From: Chrysogorgia sp. JL179-B06
Taxonomy: Eukaryota; Cnidaria; Anthozoa; Scleralcyonacea; Chrysogorgiidae
Assembly: GCA_035772405.1 (NCBI GenBank)
Contig: JAYKKM010000038.1
Location: forward strand, 1,780,001 to 1,844,000
Direction of reading: 5' to 3'
DNA length: 64,000 nucleotides
Positions 1 through 10,785 of this stretch are shown in pieces. Positions within the stretch are counted from its first letter, which is position 1. The number at the start of each line of letters is the position of its first letter. Both the position numbers and the translations under genes were made by a program. The notes beneath the pieces are model-generated. The model was not told the DNA's origin and did no database searches. It saw nothing but the letters and a program-made list of their open reading frames with translations.

Positions 1-141
1 TATATCGCTTAGAAACCTGTGAAACTTCTTGGGCTTTTCATTTCTTTATGATCTTTGTCAAGGATATAACTATACCGTAATGGCTTACGGTATAGTATCT
101 CAATCGAATCGAGAACAACCAGCTCATTACTTGAAACAATA

Positions 142-586
142 CAGTGTGTATAAAAAAACTGAACCCTTAGAAAACGGTCTTATACTCCTGGGAAATTAAA
201 AACACGGTCTTAATACACCTGGGAAATTAAGATAACTTGTAAACGTATGAACGGGGTCATCACCTACCTATACTATCAAGTTTTGTGATTGGTTGATTCA
301 AACAATAAAACAATAGAATCAACCACAAAGAAACCAATGTCCTAACCCTATCACTTTTGTTCCATATAGCCAATCACAAAACCTGTTCATTTTAGGTACG
401 TATTTACCCTATGAACGAGCATAACTGTACAGAAACGTTAATATATTTAACATGTTTCTTTGCAGTTATGCTCCTTCATACGATTACAAGTTATCTTAAT
501 TTTCCAGGTGTATTAAGACCGTGTTTTTAATTTCCCAGGAGTATAAGACCGTTTTCTAAGGGTTCAGTTTTTTTTTATACACACTG
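142..586. mobile_element. MITE with ~100-bp terminal inverted repeats, TA target site
   Basis: It begins CAGTGTGTATAAAAAAACTG and ends with the complement, flanked on both sides by TA (140-141 and 587-588). The inverted arms are about 100 bp (142-245 and 480-586). The CAGT start and TA duplication fit the Tc1/mariner superfamily. There is no coding capacity. It splits the left arm of the surrounding inverted repeat. Confidence 0.75.
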
Positions 587-796
587 TACAAGGTTAATAG
601 CGTAGCGTACAGATTCTATTTTTAAACCCAAATTGCGGACAAACAAATAAAATTAAGTTTGAAGAATTCCCAAATGACCCATTTCCTATTGTTTAGGACC
701 TATTTTTATAAAACAGCACTTATCATTCCAAAAAATGCAAAGTGGTTTCTTTTGAATTTTAATGACAAAGCCAAATTAATTAACCTACTTGCTTAA

Positions 797-1242
797 CTCT
801 TTCCCTACGGGCGCAGTTAAAATGGGTCATTGAAGACCCGCAAAGTCGTCAATCGAAAAACACGGCACACGGTAACGCAAGATTAAAAATTGAAATTCGA
901 CAAGCGCCAGGAACATGAAATCCACGCACACGCCAAGTTTGATTTGATTTCATAAACAACTCTGCGATTGGTGGCATTTTGAGTTTTCAAGATGCTACGC
1001 GGGCGTGCAAGATGGCCTTTTGTGGAAAAATGTAAATTTTTCAACCTGATTTATGATAATTAATGCTAATTTATATTAACATAATGTGTTTTGTTCGGGA
1101 AATTTAAAAGAACAAGTAAAAGCCGGTTTATTGGGCTTCCAGAAAATGTATAGCTTTCGCAACAGTTATGGTTATTTCAAGAGATATCAATAGAACAACG
1201 TGGTCGTTCAATTTTTGATGTTTTTCAGCCGTAAGGAAAGAG
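797..1242. mobile_element. piggyBac-type MITE, copy 1 (TTAA target site)
   Basis: Flanked by TTAA on both sides (793-796 and 1243-1246). Terminal repeats are CTCTTTCCCTACGG and its complement CCGTAAGGAAAGAG. A TTAA duplication with CTCTTT-like ends is the piggyBac hallmark. The 446-bp interior is noncoding and contains a small palindrome GGGTCATTGAAGACCC. Confidence 0.8.
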
Positions 1243-1716
1243 TTAATAAGCAATAATAGTGAAATTGAAAATAATCGAAGAAAAAGCGTGAAAGGAAAAG
1301 CAGTTTATTATGAAAATAATCAAAGTAAATACAGTTTAACAAAGCAAAAAAATGGTCAGTGACAAAAAATGAACCCCCTTCTCTGCTCCCCCTACCCCCC
1401 TCAATGAGTATAATTATGTAAGGCTTACCCGAAGCAGAGTCTCTGCAGAGATCCCACCCGCACCGGTCCACCCGCACGGGAGCTCATACTTTTAAATATA
1501 TACGCAAGCTATCTATACACTACAAAGACAATACGTTCTATGCATGTGGGTCAAAAAGGTCAAAATTCACCGTGTTTAGAAATGTAGGAAATAATTCACC
1601 AAATTTGTTAAAAATTTGATGTGTGTGTTGTTTAGCCGACTTATAACGATGATGAAAAATTCAGGCGAAAATATAAAATTGATCGATGCGAAAAAATATC
1701 GACCATTGTATATTAA
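1243..1716. other. Spacer between the two TTAA MITEs
   Basis: About 470 bp without a recognised gene. An open frame on the - strand (1208-1477) overlaps the MITE end and has no recognisable domain. Confidence 0.4.
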
Positions 1717-2159
1717 CTCTTTCCCTACGGGCGCAGTTAAAATGGGTCATTGAAGACCCGCAAAGTCGTCAATCGAAAAACACGGCACACGGTAACGCAA
1801 GATTAAAAATTGAAATTCGACAAGCGCCAGGAACATGAAATCCACGCACACGCCAAGTTTGATTTGATTTCATAAACAACTCTGCGATTGGTGGCATTTT
1901 GAGTTTTCAAGATGCTACGCGGGCGTGCAAGATGGCCTTTTCTGGAAAAATGTAAATTTTTCAACCTGATTTATGATAATTAATGCTAAATATTAACATA
2001 ATGTGTTTTGTTCGGGAAATTTAAAAGAACAAGTAAAAGCCGGTGTATTGGGCTTCCAGAAAATGTATAGCTTTCGCAATAGTTATGGTTATTTCAAGAG
2101 ATATCAATAGAACAACGTGGTCGTTCAATTTTTGATGTTTTTCAGCCGTAAGGAAAGAG
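1717..2159. mobile_element. piggyBac-type MITE, copy 2
   Basis: A near-identical 443-bp direct copy of the element at 797-1242, again flanked by TTAA (1713-1716 and 2160-2163). The two copies differ by only a few substitutions and a small indel, so they are young or were duplicated locally. Confidence 0.8.
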
Positions 2160-2378
2160 TTAATAGCGGAGCGCACAGATGACGTTAGGTTGTTGATGTT
2201 TGTCCGCATTTATGGTTCAAAAATAGGTCCTAAACAATAGGAAATGGGTCCGATTTGGGAATTCTTCAAACTTAATGTTATTTTGTTTGTCCGCAATTTG
2301 GGTTTAAAAATAGAATCTCAGTGCGCTACGCTATTAACCTTGTATTGTTTCAAGTAATGAGCTGGTTGTTCTCGATTC

Positions 2379-3146
<768 letters not shown>

Positions 3147-3173
3147 ATATGTAAAATCTAAACTTTTACAGGT

Positions 3174-3223
3174 GCCGTAACACTCATGTGTTTCATGCAT
3201 GCCTAAGGCAATAATCAGACGAC
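3174..3223 (-). ncRNA. Hammerhead ribozyme, degenerate (Penelope-like copy A)
   Basis: On the - strand the order is stem I GUCGU, then CUGAUUA, a stem II region, GAAA, stem III ACAC-AUGA-GUGU, U, and ACGGC closing stem I. The fold matches the intact copy at 8383-8425, but the conserved core CUGAUGA reads CUGAUUA, changing the catalytic G. It is probably inactive. It sits 3' of the Penelope ORF. Confidence 0.65.
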
Positions 3224-3249
3224 TAACTAACATCAACGTATTCACTGAA

Positions 3250-4256
3250 TTATATACAATTCGCGCGGCATGGATCAAAAGCGCTAATTGTCGGGCGGTG
3301 TTTCTTTGAAGTTACGTATAGTAGGTATTTGTTTATGTGGCGGCAGCTTGATAGAAGTTCGTTTCGTTTGTTTAGAAGTCTGTATTTTTGGAAAATGATA
3401 TGATACTTTTCGGCTAGGCAAAGTTCACATCGTGTTGATCCGTTTCGGAAGGCAGGCGCGCTGTCTAAAACTGTCCACTTTATTTCAGGGTTTGAAGCGT
3501 TTTTTTCTCGTAAGTTCCAAACATGTTTTGAGAGTTCTGTTGTTTTGTTTTGGTAGCGGAATAAATTTCGATGTTTGTAGAGTCGGTCCTTGAAGGTATG
3601 TTCTGTCAATCCAATGTAATTTGTTCCGTTAGTGTCTGTGTCAGTTGTGATGTGGGCTCGGTAGACCAGGCTTCGAGTTAGGCAATTTCCTTGCAGGGGG
3701 CAATCCTTCTTGACTTTACAGTTGCATGTCTTACTTTGGCTTTCTTCCTGGTTGTTAAGTATTTTTCGGTTATGCGATGTTATGACGCTCGACATATTTG
3801 GCATACAGCTGTAGCTGACCTTGATATTGTTCCTATTGAAAATCTTATGAAATTTATTGTTGCTGGGGAAGTGCTTGTCAATAAGTTGTAAAAATTTCTT
3901 GCCTACATTCGTCTGTACGTTCATGCTGTATGGTGGATTAAACCAAACGATGTTTCTTTTTCTCTTAGCTGTTGTGGAGGGTTCCTCGTTGGTAGTTTGC
4001 TCGAATTGAATGGTTTCTCCGTATCCACTGGCATTTAACGCTTCGTTGTAATATGGTGCTGCTTTACGAACATTTCTTTGTTGGACGATATGTTGTTGAT
4101 TCGCTTGCTGATGCTCTTTGGTAGTTGTTTAATTATGCTTGGCGGGTGGTTAGAATTGGTGTGGATATAAACGGGGTTGTCGTTTATAAACGGTGTTACT
4201 GTTGCATTTCTTGTAAGATTTCGTAATGTTCTCGTGTAGTAGCTTGTCGTGCGTGG
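3250..4256 (-). pseudogene. Penelope-like element, copy A (internally deleted, GIY-YIG end)
   Basis: The - strand encodes the C-terminal half of a Penelope-like polyprotein. It has the Cys motif CNCKVKKDCPLQGNC, then VYRAHI and NYIGLTEHTFKDRLYKHRN of a GIY-YIG endonuclease, and LAEKYHIIF with the likely catalytic Glu. Upstream, a short RT N-terminal piece (DKLLHENITKSYKKC, about 4190-4250) is joined directly to the region near DNPVYIHT, so the reverse-transcriptase core is deleted. The join is at a repeated GTTTATA word. A frameshift near 3315 alters the C-terminus relative to copy B. It lies head to head with copy B across a telomere-like tract. Confidence 0.8.
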
Positions 4257-4279
4257 CTAACCCTAACCCTAACCCTAAC
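4257..4279. repeat. Short telomere-like tract (CCCTAA)n
   Basis: Almost four units of CTAACC (23 bp) sit exactly between the two head-to-head Penelope-like copies. The animal telomere unit is TTAGGG; some Penelope-like elements are known to attach to telomeric repeats. Here the tract is internal, not a chromosome end. Confidence 0.85.
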
Positions 4280-4282
4280 TCA

Positions 4283-4657
4283 TCCTAGGACGAGTTAGCA
4301 AGCATTAAAGTATTAGAGAGAATAAACGCATGCACGAAAGAAAAAACCCAAGTGCACCAGTGGAAGAATACGAATAGCGTGATAGAGTGGTTCAACACAT
4401 TAGAAGACAAGGAAAATTGCAGCTTCGCACAGTTTGATATAGTCGACTTCTACGCATCGATAACGGAAGAACTGCTAATGAAAGCCATAGATTATGCCAA
4501 GGAATTCGTACCGATCAACCAGAGTGATTTGGAAATCATTATGCACGCACGCGAGTCGCTACTTTTCGACCAAGGTAATGGATGGGTAAAAAGGGACGGC
4601 GACAACACATTTGACGTCACAATGGGGAGCTACGATGGAGCCGAAGTCTGTGAATTA
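4283..4657 (+). pseudogene. Penelope-like element, copy B, reverse transcriptase part 1
   Basis: An open frame reading SIKVLERINACTKEK, HQWKNTNSVIEWFN, then FDIVDFYASITEELL (RT motif A) and VTMGSYDGAEVCEL (motif B region). It is cut at a TA dinucleotide by the Tc1/mariner-type element that starts at 4658. The frame resumes at 7162 with VGIYILSILSQNYG once one TA copy is discounted. The 5' end of the RT is missing at the telomere-like junction. Confidence 0.85.
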
Positions 4658-4687
4658 CAGTACTGCTAAGAAATAACCTATCAAAAA

Positions 4688-4888
4688 TCGCGTCTGTTTT
4701 GCGTTCGTCTTGCGTTCGTCTAGCGTTCGTCTAGCGTCCGTCTAGCGTCCGTCTAGCGTCCGTCTTGCGTCCGTCTTGCGTCCGTCTTGCGTCCGTCTTG
4801 CGTTCGTCTTGCGTCCGTCTTGCGTTCGTCTTGCGTCCGTCTAGCGTCCGTCTAGCGTCCGTCTTGCGTTCGTCTTGCGTCTCGCTGA
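4688..4888. repeat. Subterminal 11-bp tandem array, left end of Tc1-type copy 1
   Basis: About 18 units of GCGTYCGTCTW (GCGTCCGTCTA, GCGTCCGTCTT, GCGTTCGTCTT and similar). The mirror array on the other end is at 6924-7130. Such arrays could be transposase binding sites. Confidence 0.9.
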
Positions 4889-6923
4889 AAGCTGTACTCG
4901 CTGGACGCAGATCGCTCGCATCACGTTCGGTGATACGATTTCATTGCGAAGGTTATCCGAGTCGTTCTGTTCTGAATCTGATTGTTGATTGTTCTCTCAA
5001 TCTCTCCTGCTCTATCACTCGAATCTTGTGTTATCATTTGGCTACAAACTCGCTCAATGCAAAAATAATGTGACAAGATGACAGATCTATCATCTATTCT
5101 GATCTATTGTGCTTTTCACTGCTCGAGATTAATTTCATACGCAAAGTACTGCCAGAAGCTACACTATAATTTCGAGAAGAACGGCACAGATTATTAAAAG
5201 AACGGCATCGAGACGACGATAAAATAACTAATTACATGAGCTATCTGAGTTCACTTAATGCATGCAAAATAATGTGACAAGATGACAGATCTACTGTAAT
5301 GATCTATTCTGATCTATTATTGTCTTTTCGTGGCTCGAGATCAACTTCATAGTTCATACGCAGAGGCTACAGTATTATCTCGAGGAGAACGGCAGAGATT
5401 ATTGAAAGAACGCCATTCAATATACGTAATACGGCGTCTACGAGACGACGATAAAATTAATTATGCCGAATTACATATTGAGCTATCTGCGTACTAGCGC
5501 TGCCCATGCAAACAAATGTGACAAGATGACACATCTATTCCGATCTATTGTGCTCCTCACAAACATGTTTTTACGGCTCGAGATTAACTTCATATAAAGT
5601 ACTGCCAGAAGCTACAGTAATCTCAAGGAGAACGGCAGAGATTATTAAAAGAACGCCGTTGACGAGACGACGATAAATTAATTATGTCGAATTACATCCT
5701 TAACGCTATACCACCTAAACATGCGATACAGCAACAGAATTGCAAAATATTAACGAGATTTTTTTGCGACATGAGAATATTGCGTGGCAAGTTGAAATCT
5801 TTCAACTTTGAAATCTTGAAATCTTTCGCCAAAATAAGTCCATTATAGGCTGTATTTTCACTTGGCGATAGATGTCGCGCGAGCGACTTTTTTTCTAGTC
5901 TGTCTTATATTAGCTATCAACTGGGACTAATTAGTATCTAGGAATCTATTGAATTGTGCATATTTTTGTCGCATCGTGTAAACGCGTCTTCACTCACGTT
6001 GATTAATATGTGTAACGTGCCGCCAAGGCATTGTATAAGTTTTTGATACGGGATCAAAAACTTGCCACTCTTTATCAATACAATTATTATATCATGAATA
6101 CAGAGAAGACGTTGGGTTATCACGAGTCCCGGCCTCCCTACATCCAAAATTCACGACGATAGTGAAAAATATCCGATAACTCAATATATTACATAGGCGG
6201 ATGGCCCGATTTATCTTGCAACACTATTTAGTATTGCCACATAAATCGGCGTGTGTAAACCTTGGGTTATTACAAAGATAGATCTACGGTCATCCAGTAC
6301 TAAATCTACTGCTAGTTTATAATTAGTTTTTGTTTCTTTAACGTTGTTTTGTTAGTTTTCATGTTCATAACTATCTATTTCCACACCGTTTTTTAAATAA
6401 AACTTCTGCCGAAGGAAACGTCACTATAAAGTTCCGTTTCGCTTGACTTCCTGGCGTCCTGCCACATTTAAATTTGGCGTTTCTTCGCAATCAACATTTT
6501 AACGGAATTCCTCGCACAATTTGCTGTATGTATTGAAAAGGTCTGTAGACATGTGTTCACATTTCAGTCACTCATCCACTGATACAATTATTGCTGTCTG
6601 CTTTTACGCAATATAAAACACTCCGACACTCAAATTTACTATACTCTATAGCTTCCTTTAGCTTTCGTCTAAAGAAAAACACATACGCTTTCAAACTGTA
6701 GAGGAATTATCTAAAAAACGTTCCAGTGACTTTTTAAAATGTTTTTATTCTTGCAAATAAGCTCCGCAGCAATTATGGATGTGAACGTGCGACGTTTATT
6801 TGAGAGCGGTGAGAGCGCGGCGATTATTTGACATTAGCGCTAAATCGAGTACTATTCGATAATTAAACGTGTACCGACGTTTCACGACAAGGAACTTCGG
6901 TTCTGCGTCTGTTACCCTCCCGG

Positions 6924-7130
6924 ACGCAAGACGGACGCAAGACGGACGCAAGACGGACGCTAGACGGACGCTAGACGAACGCAAGACGGACGCTAGACGA
7001 ACGCAAGACGGACGCTAGACGAACGCAAGACGGACGCTAGACGAACGCAAGACGGACGCTAGACGAACGCAAGACGGACGCTAGACGGACGCTAGACGGA
7101 CGCTAGACGAACGCAAGACGGACGCAGACG
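6924..7130. repeat. Subterminal 11-bp tandem array, right end of Tc1-type copy 1
   Basis: About 18 units of the complement (AGACGGACGCA, AGACGGACGCT, AGACGAACGCA). Towards the right end units ending CTAGACGAACGC and CAAGACGGACGC alternate, forming a 22-bp higher-order repeat. Confidence 0.9.
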
Positions 7131-7161
7131 CAGTGAGAGGTTATTTCTTAGCAGTACTGTA

Positions 7162-8322
7162 GTTGGTATCTACATCTTGAGCATCCTGTCGCAGAATTAT
7201 GGAAAGTCGCATATTGGTTTGTACAGAGACGACGGTCTGGCAGCTTTCTATAATATCAACAGCCAAGCATCTGACAAGATCCGAAAAGAAATTACAAAAA
7301 TTTTCAAAGACCTCGGGCTAAAGATTACGATTCAAGTCAACCTGAAAGAAGCTAATTTCCTCGACGCCACCTTCAACCTTCCAACCGACACCTACAAGCC
7401 TTACAAAAAACCAAACGACAACCCCGTTTATATCCACACCAATTCTAACCACCCGCCAAGCATAATTAAACAACTACCAAAGAGCATCAGCAAGCGAATC
7501 AACAACATATCGTCCAACAAAGAAATGTTCGATAAAGCAGCACCATATTACAACGAAGCGTTAAATGCCAGTGGATACGCAGAAACCATTCAATTCGAGC
7601 AAACTACCAACGAGGAACCCTCCACAACAGCTAAGAAGAGAAAAAGAAACATCATTTGGTTTAATCCACCATACAGCATGAACGTACAGACGAATGTAGG
7701 CAAGAAATTTTTACAACTTATTGACAAGCACTTCCCCAGCAACCATAAATTTCATAAGATTTTCAATAGGAACAATATCAAGGTCAGCTACAGCTGTATG
7801 CCAAATATGTCGAGCGTCATAACATCGCATAACCGAAAAATACTTAACAACCAGGAAGAAAGCCAAAGTAAGACATGCAACTGTAAAGTCAAGAAGGATT
7901 GCCCCCTGCAAGGAAATTGCCTAACTCGAAGCCTGGTCTACCGAGCCCACATCACAACTGACACAGACACTAACGGAACAAATTACATTGGATTGACAGA
8001 ACATACCTTCAAGGACCGACTCTACAAACATCGAAATTCATTCCGCAACCAAAACAAAATCAACTCAACAGAACTCTCAAAACATGTTTGGAACTTACGA
8101 GAAAAAAACGCTTCAAACCCTGAAATAAAGTGGTCAGTTTTAGACAGCGCGCCTGCCTTCCGAAACGGATCAACACGATGTGAACTTTGCCTAGCCGAAA
8201 AGTTTCATATCATTTTCCAAAAATACAGACTTCTAAACAAACGAAACGAACTTCTATCAAGCTGCCGCCACATAAACAAATACCTACTACGTAACTTCAA
8301 AGAAACACCGCCCGACAATTAG
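7162..8322 (+). pseudogene. Penelope-like element, copy B, RT part 2 and GIY-YIG endonuclease
   Basis: A long open frame to TAG at 8320-8322. After VGIYILS comes the RT active-site motif GLYRDDGLAAF, a linker and a basic stretch KKRKRN. Then come CNCKVKKDCPLQGNC (zinc-binding-like), VYRAHI, NYIGLTEHTFKDRLYKHRN and LAEKFHIIFQKY of the GIY-YIG nuclease. RT followed by GIY-YIG is the diagnostic arrangement of EN+ Penelope-like retroelements. The frame is intact here, but the element is broken by the Tc1-type insertion and lacks its 5' part. A hammerhead ribozyme follows 60 bp after the stop. Confidence 0.88.
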
Positions 8323-8382
8323 CGCTTTTGATCCATGCCGCGCGAATTGTATATAATTCAGTGAATACGTTGATGTTAGTTA

Positions 8383-8425
8383 GCCGTCTGATGATTGCCT
8401 TCGGCATGAAACACAGTGTTACGGC
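8383..8425 (+). ncRNA. Hammerhead ribozyme (Penelope-like copy B 3' region)
   Basis: All conserved parts are present in order: stem I GCCGU (8383-8387), CUGAUGA (8388-8394), stem II UGCC-UUC-GGCA (8396-8406), GAAA (8408-8411), a very short stem III CAC-A-GUG, the cleavage triplet GUU ending at 8420, and ACGGC (8421-8425) pairing with stem I. Hammerheads with minimal stem III are known from Penelope-like elements and are thought to work as dimers. The predicted cut is between 8420 and 8421. Confidence 0.8.
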
Positions 8426-8639
8426 ACCTGTAAAAGTTTAGATTTTACATATACTTTATAACTAGCTCTACAATTTTTGTATCGAGCACTCTTACTTACT
8501 GGGATTTTGTCCATGTTTTGGTCTATTCACCTAATATGGTAAATCCTTTCAACATGTAGTTTGATCGAGTGAAATGCCAAATATTACCTATAATATAACC
8601 AGAATCTTATCCTGGCATTACCACCATATATACAGAACT

Positions 8640-8995
<356 letters not shown>

Positions 8996-9271
8996 GCAAG
9001 AAGGCAACAACAATTAATGTATATATATATATATATATATATACTGTACATATTTATTTAACAATTTATTAGACTAAGGGGCTCGATCTTTCTTTGAGGA
9101 GATAGTTAACGAGGGCGATTGGAAATTTTTATGTCAAGATCATTTGGCCAAACAAAACATGGTTGGTTCTTAAAACGTGCAGAATAAATTTGGGCCTGTC
9201 GGATTATAGGAAGTAAATATTTTTTGTTTATCTTTAGATGCTTAGTAATTTGTTGTTTTTCTTTTTTGTAG

Positions 9272-9598
9272 ACAAGGTAAAAGCGACTTTTACCAGTTTC
9301 CCGTCAGAAATGTCTTTGGAAGAGGGAAGTTACTTTAATTTTTCCTACGATACCGCAGGTTCCCCTTGGCCATCGATTGCGTGGTATAAAGTACACAATG
9401 ATAACAAAGAGGAACTTTTAGTAAATTGTGACGTAGCTGGGGCTTGTAAAAAGCACGTTGATATATCCGGACTCAATGTTTATAGGGATTATTTTAGTCT
9501 ATCCAGACTGTTATATCCCAGGGATGACATGATTCTAAAGTGCGTTGCCAAGAATAGTGAAGGAAGCACGAATAAAACATTACGTGTCTCAGTAAAAG
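9272..9598 (+). CDS. RTK exon 1 (of those visible): Ig-like domain
   Basis: This 327-bp exon runs from an acceptor TTTTTTGTAG to a donor G|GTAACG, with phase 1 at both ends, the usual layout of Ig-domain exons. It reads from DKVKATFTSFP to LRVSVK. The core Trp is in SIAWYKV and the second Ig cysteine in LKCVAKN. The first canonical cysteine appears to be replaced (FNFSYD), and two extra cysteines lie in the middle (CDVAGAC), so the disulfide pattern is unusual. It is probably an extracellular Ig domain of the receptor. Nothing upstream in the window continues this frame, so at least one earlier exon is missing. Confidence 0.8.
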
Positions 9599-10455
9599 GT
9601 AACGTATTGGCAAAATAGAACATTAAAAGGTTTTAAGGAGTATTGTATACCATTTGCAACTTGATGATTATATTACGTTAAGTTGCTGCTCTACAACCAG
9701 TGTCAATAACTTAAGAAAAGCATGAGCAATTGACTGACATTACGTTACTTATAGTCCAATAAATACGTGTCAGCATGGTTTATACGTTGAACAATTGTCG
9801 CATTTAATTCAGACGGATTTGATTGAAGTCCGGCATTAAATGTGACGGTTATGCGACGTCTAAAACGAATTAAATTCGTCTCGAATTAACTTCTTCTTAT
9901 CCGTTGTTTATATTATGATCATACGGATACAAGTTATATTGAATTCGTCTGAATTAAGTGGGAGGATTGTGCGATGTATAAACCAGGTATCATACCCGAA
10001 CCAGTACAAATATCGAAAGTAGCTATACTCTGCTGCCTTTGATAACTCGTCAATGGTTAGCGTTCAACTATATAGCAAGGTTCAACTATAGCAAGGTTCA
10101 TAATGATATAAAAGGTTCAATATAAAAGGTTCAATTAGGTTCGATCCCCGCTTGGGGCTCAGTGTTTTCTTGATTCATTTCGTTTTCCTATTTACGGAAA
10201 TAACACTTTCCAGAAATAAAGACACTTTCTAAAAAATAAAGGATAAAACATAAAATGATTAAAACTATTTTTGAATTAAAAATAAAGATTTAGTATTAAT
10301 ACAATTTTCAGTAGTAAACAGCATCTTGCTTATACATTCATATTTTGAATTTTCAATATGCTTATATTTTAATTGTATTTTAACTTCTAAATTAGAATAG
10401 GAAATTCATACGGTATGTACTGTATTTTTATGTGTAATTTTTAATTTATTTTTAG
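9599..10455 (+). other. Intron after RTK exon 1
   Basis: No coding exon or clear mobile element. At 10130-10160 there is a GGTTCGATCCCC word followed by CGCTTGGGGCTC, reminiscent of a tRNA-derived SINE end, but no convincing A box accompanies it. Confidence 0.5.
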
Positions 10456-10785
10456 CCAAGCCTAAAATTGCGAAAGGAGAAGGCACTGTTCATATGTTTC
10501 ATGGTAGTCCAGAGGCAAATGTGGTTTGCATTGTTAAGTCGGCGAATCCAAGAAATTTGACGTACAATTGGGAAACACAATATTCCAACTGCAAGATATC
10601 GGAATGCAAGCCAGAGGATGGAAACTGGAAATTGCTGGCCCCGTCTCATAGATTCCGTGTCAATTCTAACAGTCAGAATAGCACTCTTACCCTTGTAAAA
10701 AATAAACAGACTATTTTTATCAGGTGTACGGCGACTAACTGTTTGGGTGAGAGCAAGCGTACGTGGAAACTACTCATACTCGCAA
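10456..10785 (+). CDS. RTK exon 2: Ig-like domain
   Basis: A 330-bp exon between TTTATTTTTAG and A|GTAAGT, phase 1-1. It begins KPKIAKGEG and ends RTWKLLILA. Ig landmarks are VVCIVKS (first Cys), YNWETQ (core Trp) and FIRCTATN (second Cys); an extra Cys pair (NCKISEC) lies in the middle, as in exon 1. Several N-x-S/T sites are present (for example PRNLT and SQNST), as expected of an extracellular glycoprotein. Its length and phase match the neighbouring Ig exons. Confidence 0.83.

Larger units (their letters stand above)
109..2378. repeat. Large inverted repeat (foldback) enclosing MITEs
   Basis: The left arm is 109-140 plus 589-715; the right arm is 2215-2378 in reverse complement. Shared words include AACCAGCTCATTACTTGAAA on the left, with its complement on the right, and the GGTTAATAGCG region. 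The left arm is interrupted by the MITE at 142-586. The interior carries two TTAA-flanked MITEs. The element's true ends are uncertain. Confidence 0.6.
4658..7159. mobile_element. Tc1/mariner-type element, copy 1 (non-autonomous)
   Basis: The ends are perfect inverted repeats (CAGTACTGCTAAGAAATAAC and complement) flanked by TA at 4656-4657 and 7160-7161. Inside both ends are inverted arrays of 11-bp repeats. It is 2502 bp long and has no complete transposase. It is the reverse complement of copy 2 (20961-23563) over most of its length. It lacks the transposase-derived segment that copy 2 retains and has another short sequence at that place (about 5050-5110). It interrupts a Penelope-like RT. 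Confidence 0.9.

Noticed and set aside
4257..4279. Chromosome end
   Set aside because: Only about four telomeric units, with transposon sequence on both sides; an interstitial tract.
4688..4888. CRISPR-like array of short repeats
   Set aside because: Units are 11-bp head-to-tail without spacers, in a eukaryotic transposon end.
5938..6147. 69-codon frame conserved in both Tc1-type copies (also 21962-22171)
   Set aside because: The two copies are near-identical throughout, so conservation of this frame carries no information; no domain recognised.
9238..9271. ATG and hydrophobic run (LLFFFF) upstream of RTK exon 1 as a signal peptide
   Set aside because: The hydrophobic stretch is the polypyrimidine tract and AG of the splice acceptor; phase-1 acceptor logic fits the other exons.
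10044..10165. tRNA-derived SINE in the intron after RTK exon 1
   Set aside because: A B-box-like word is present, but no convincing A box or second copy.
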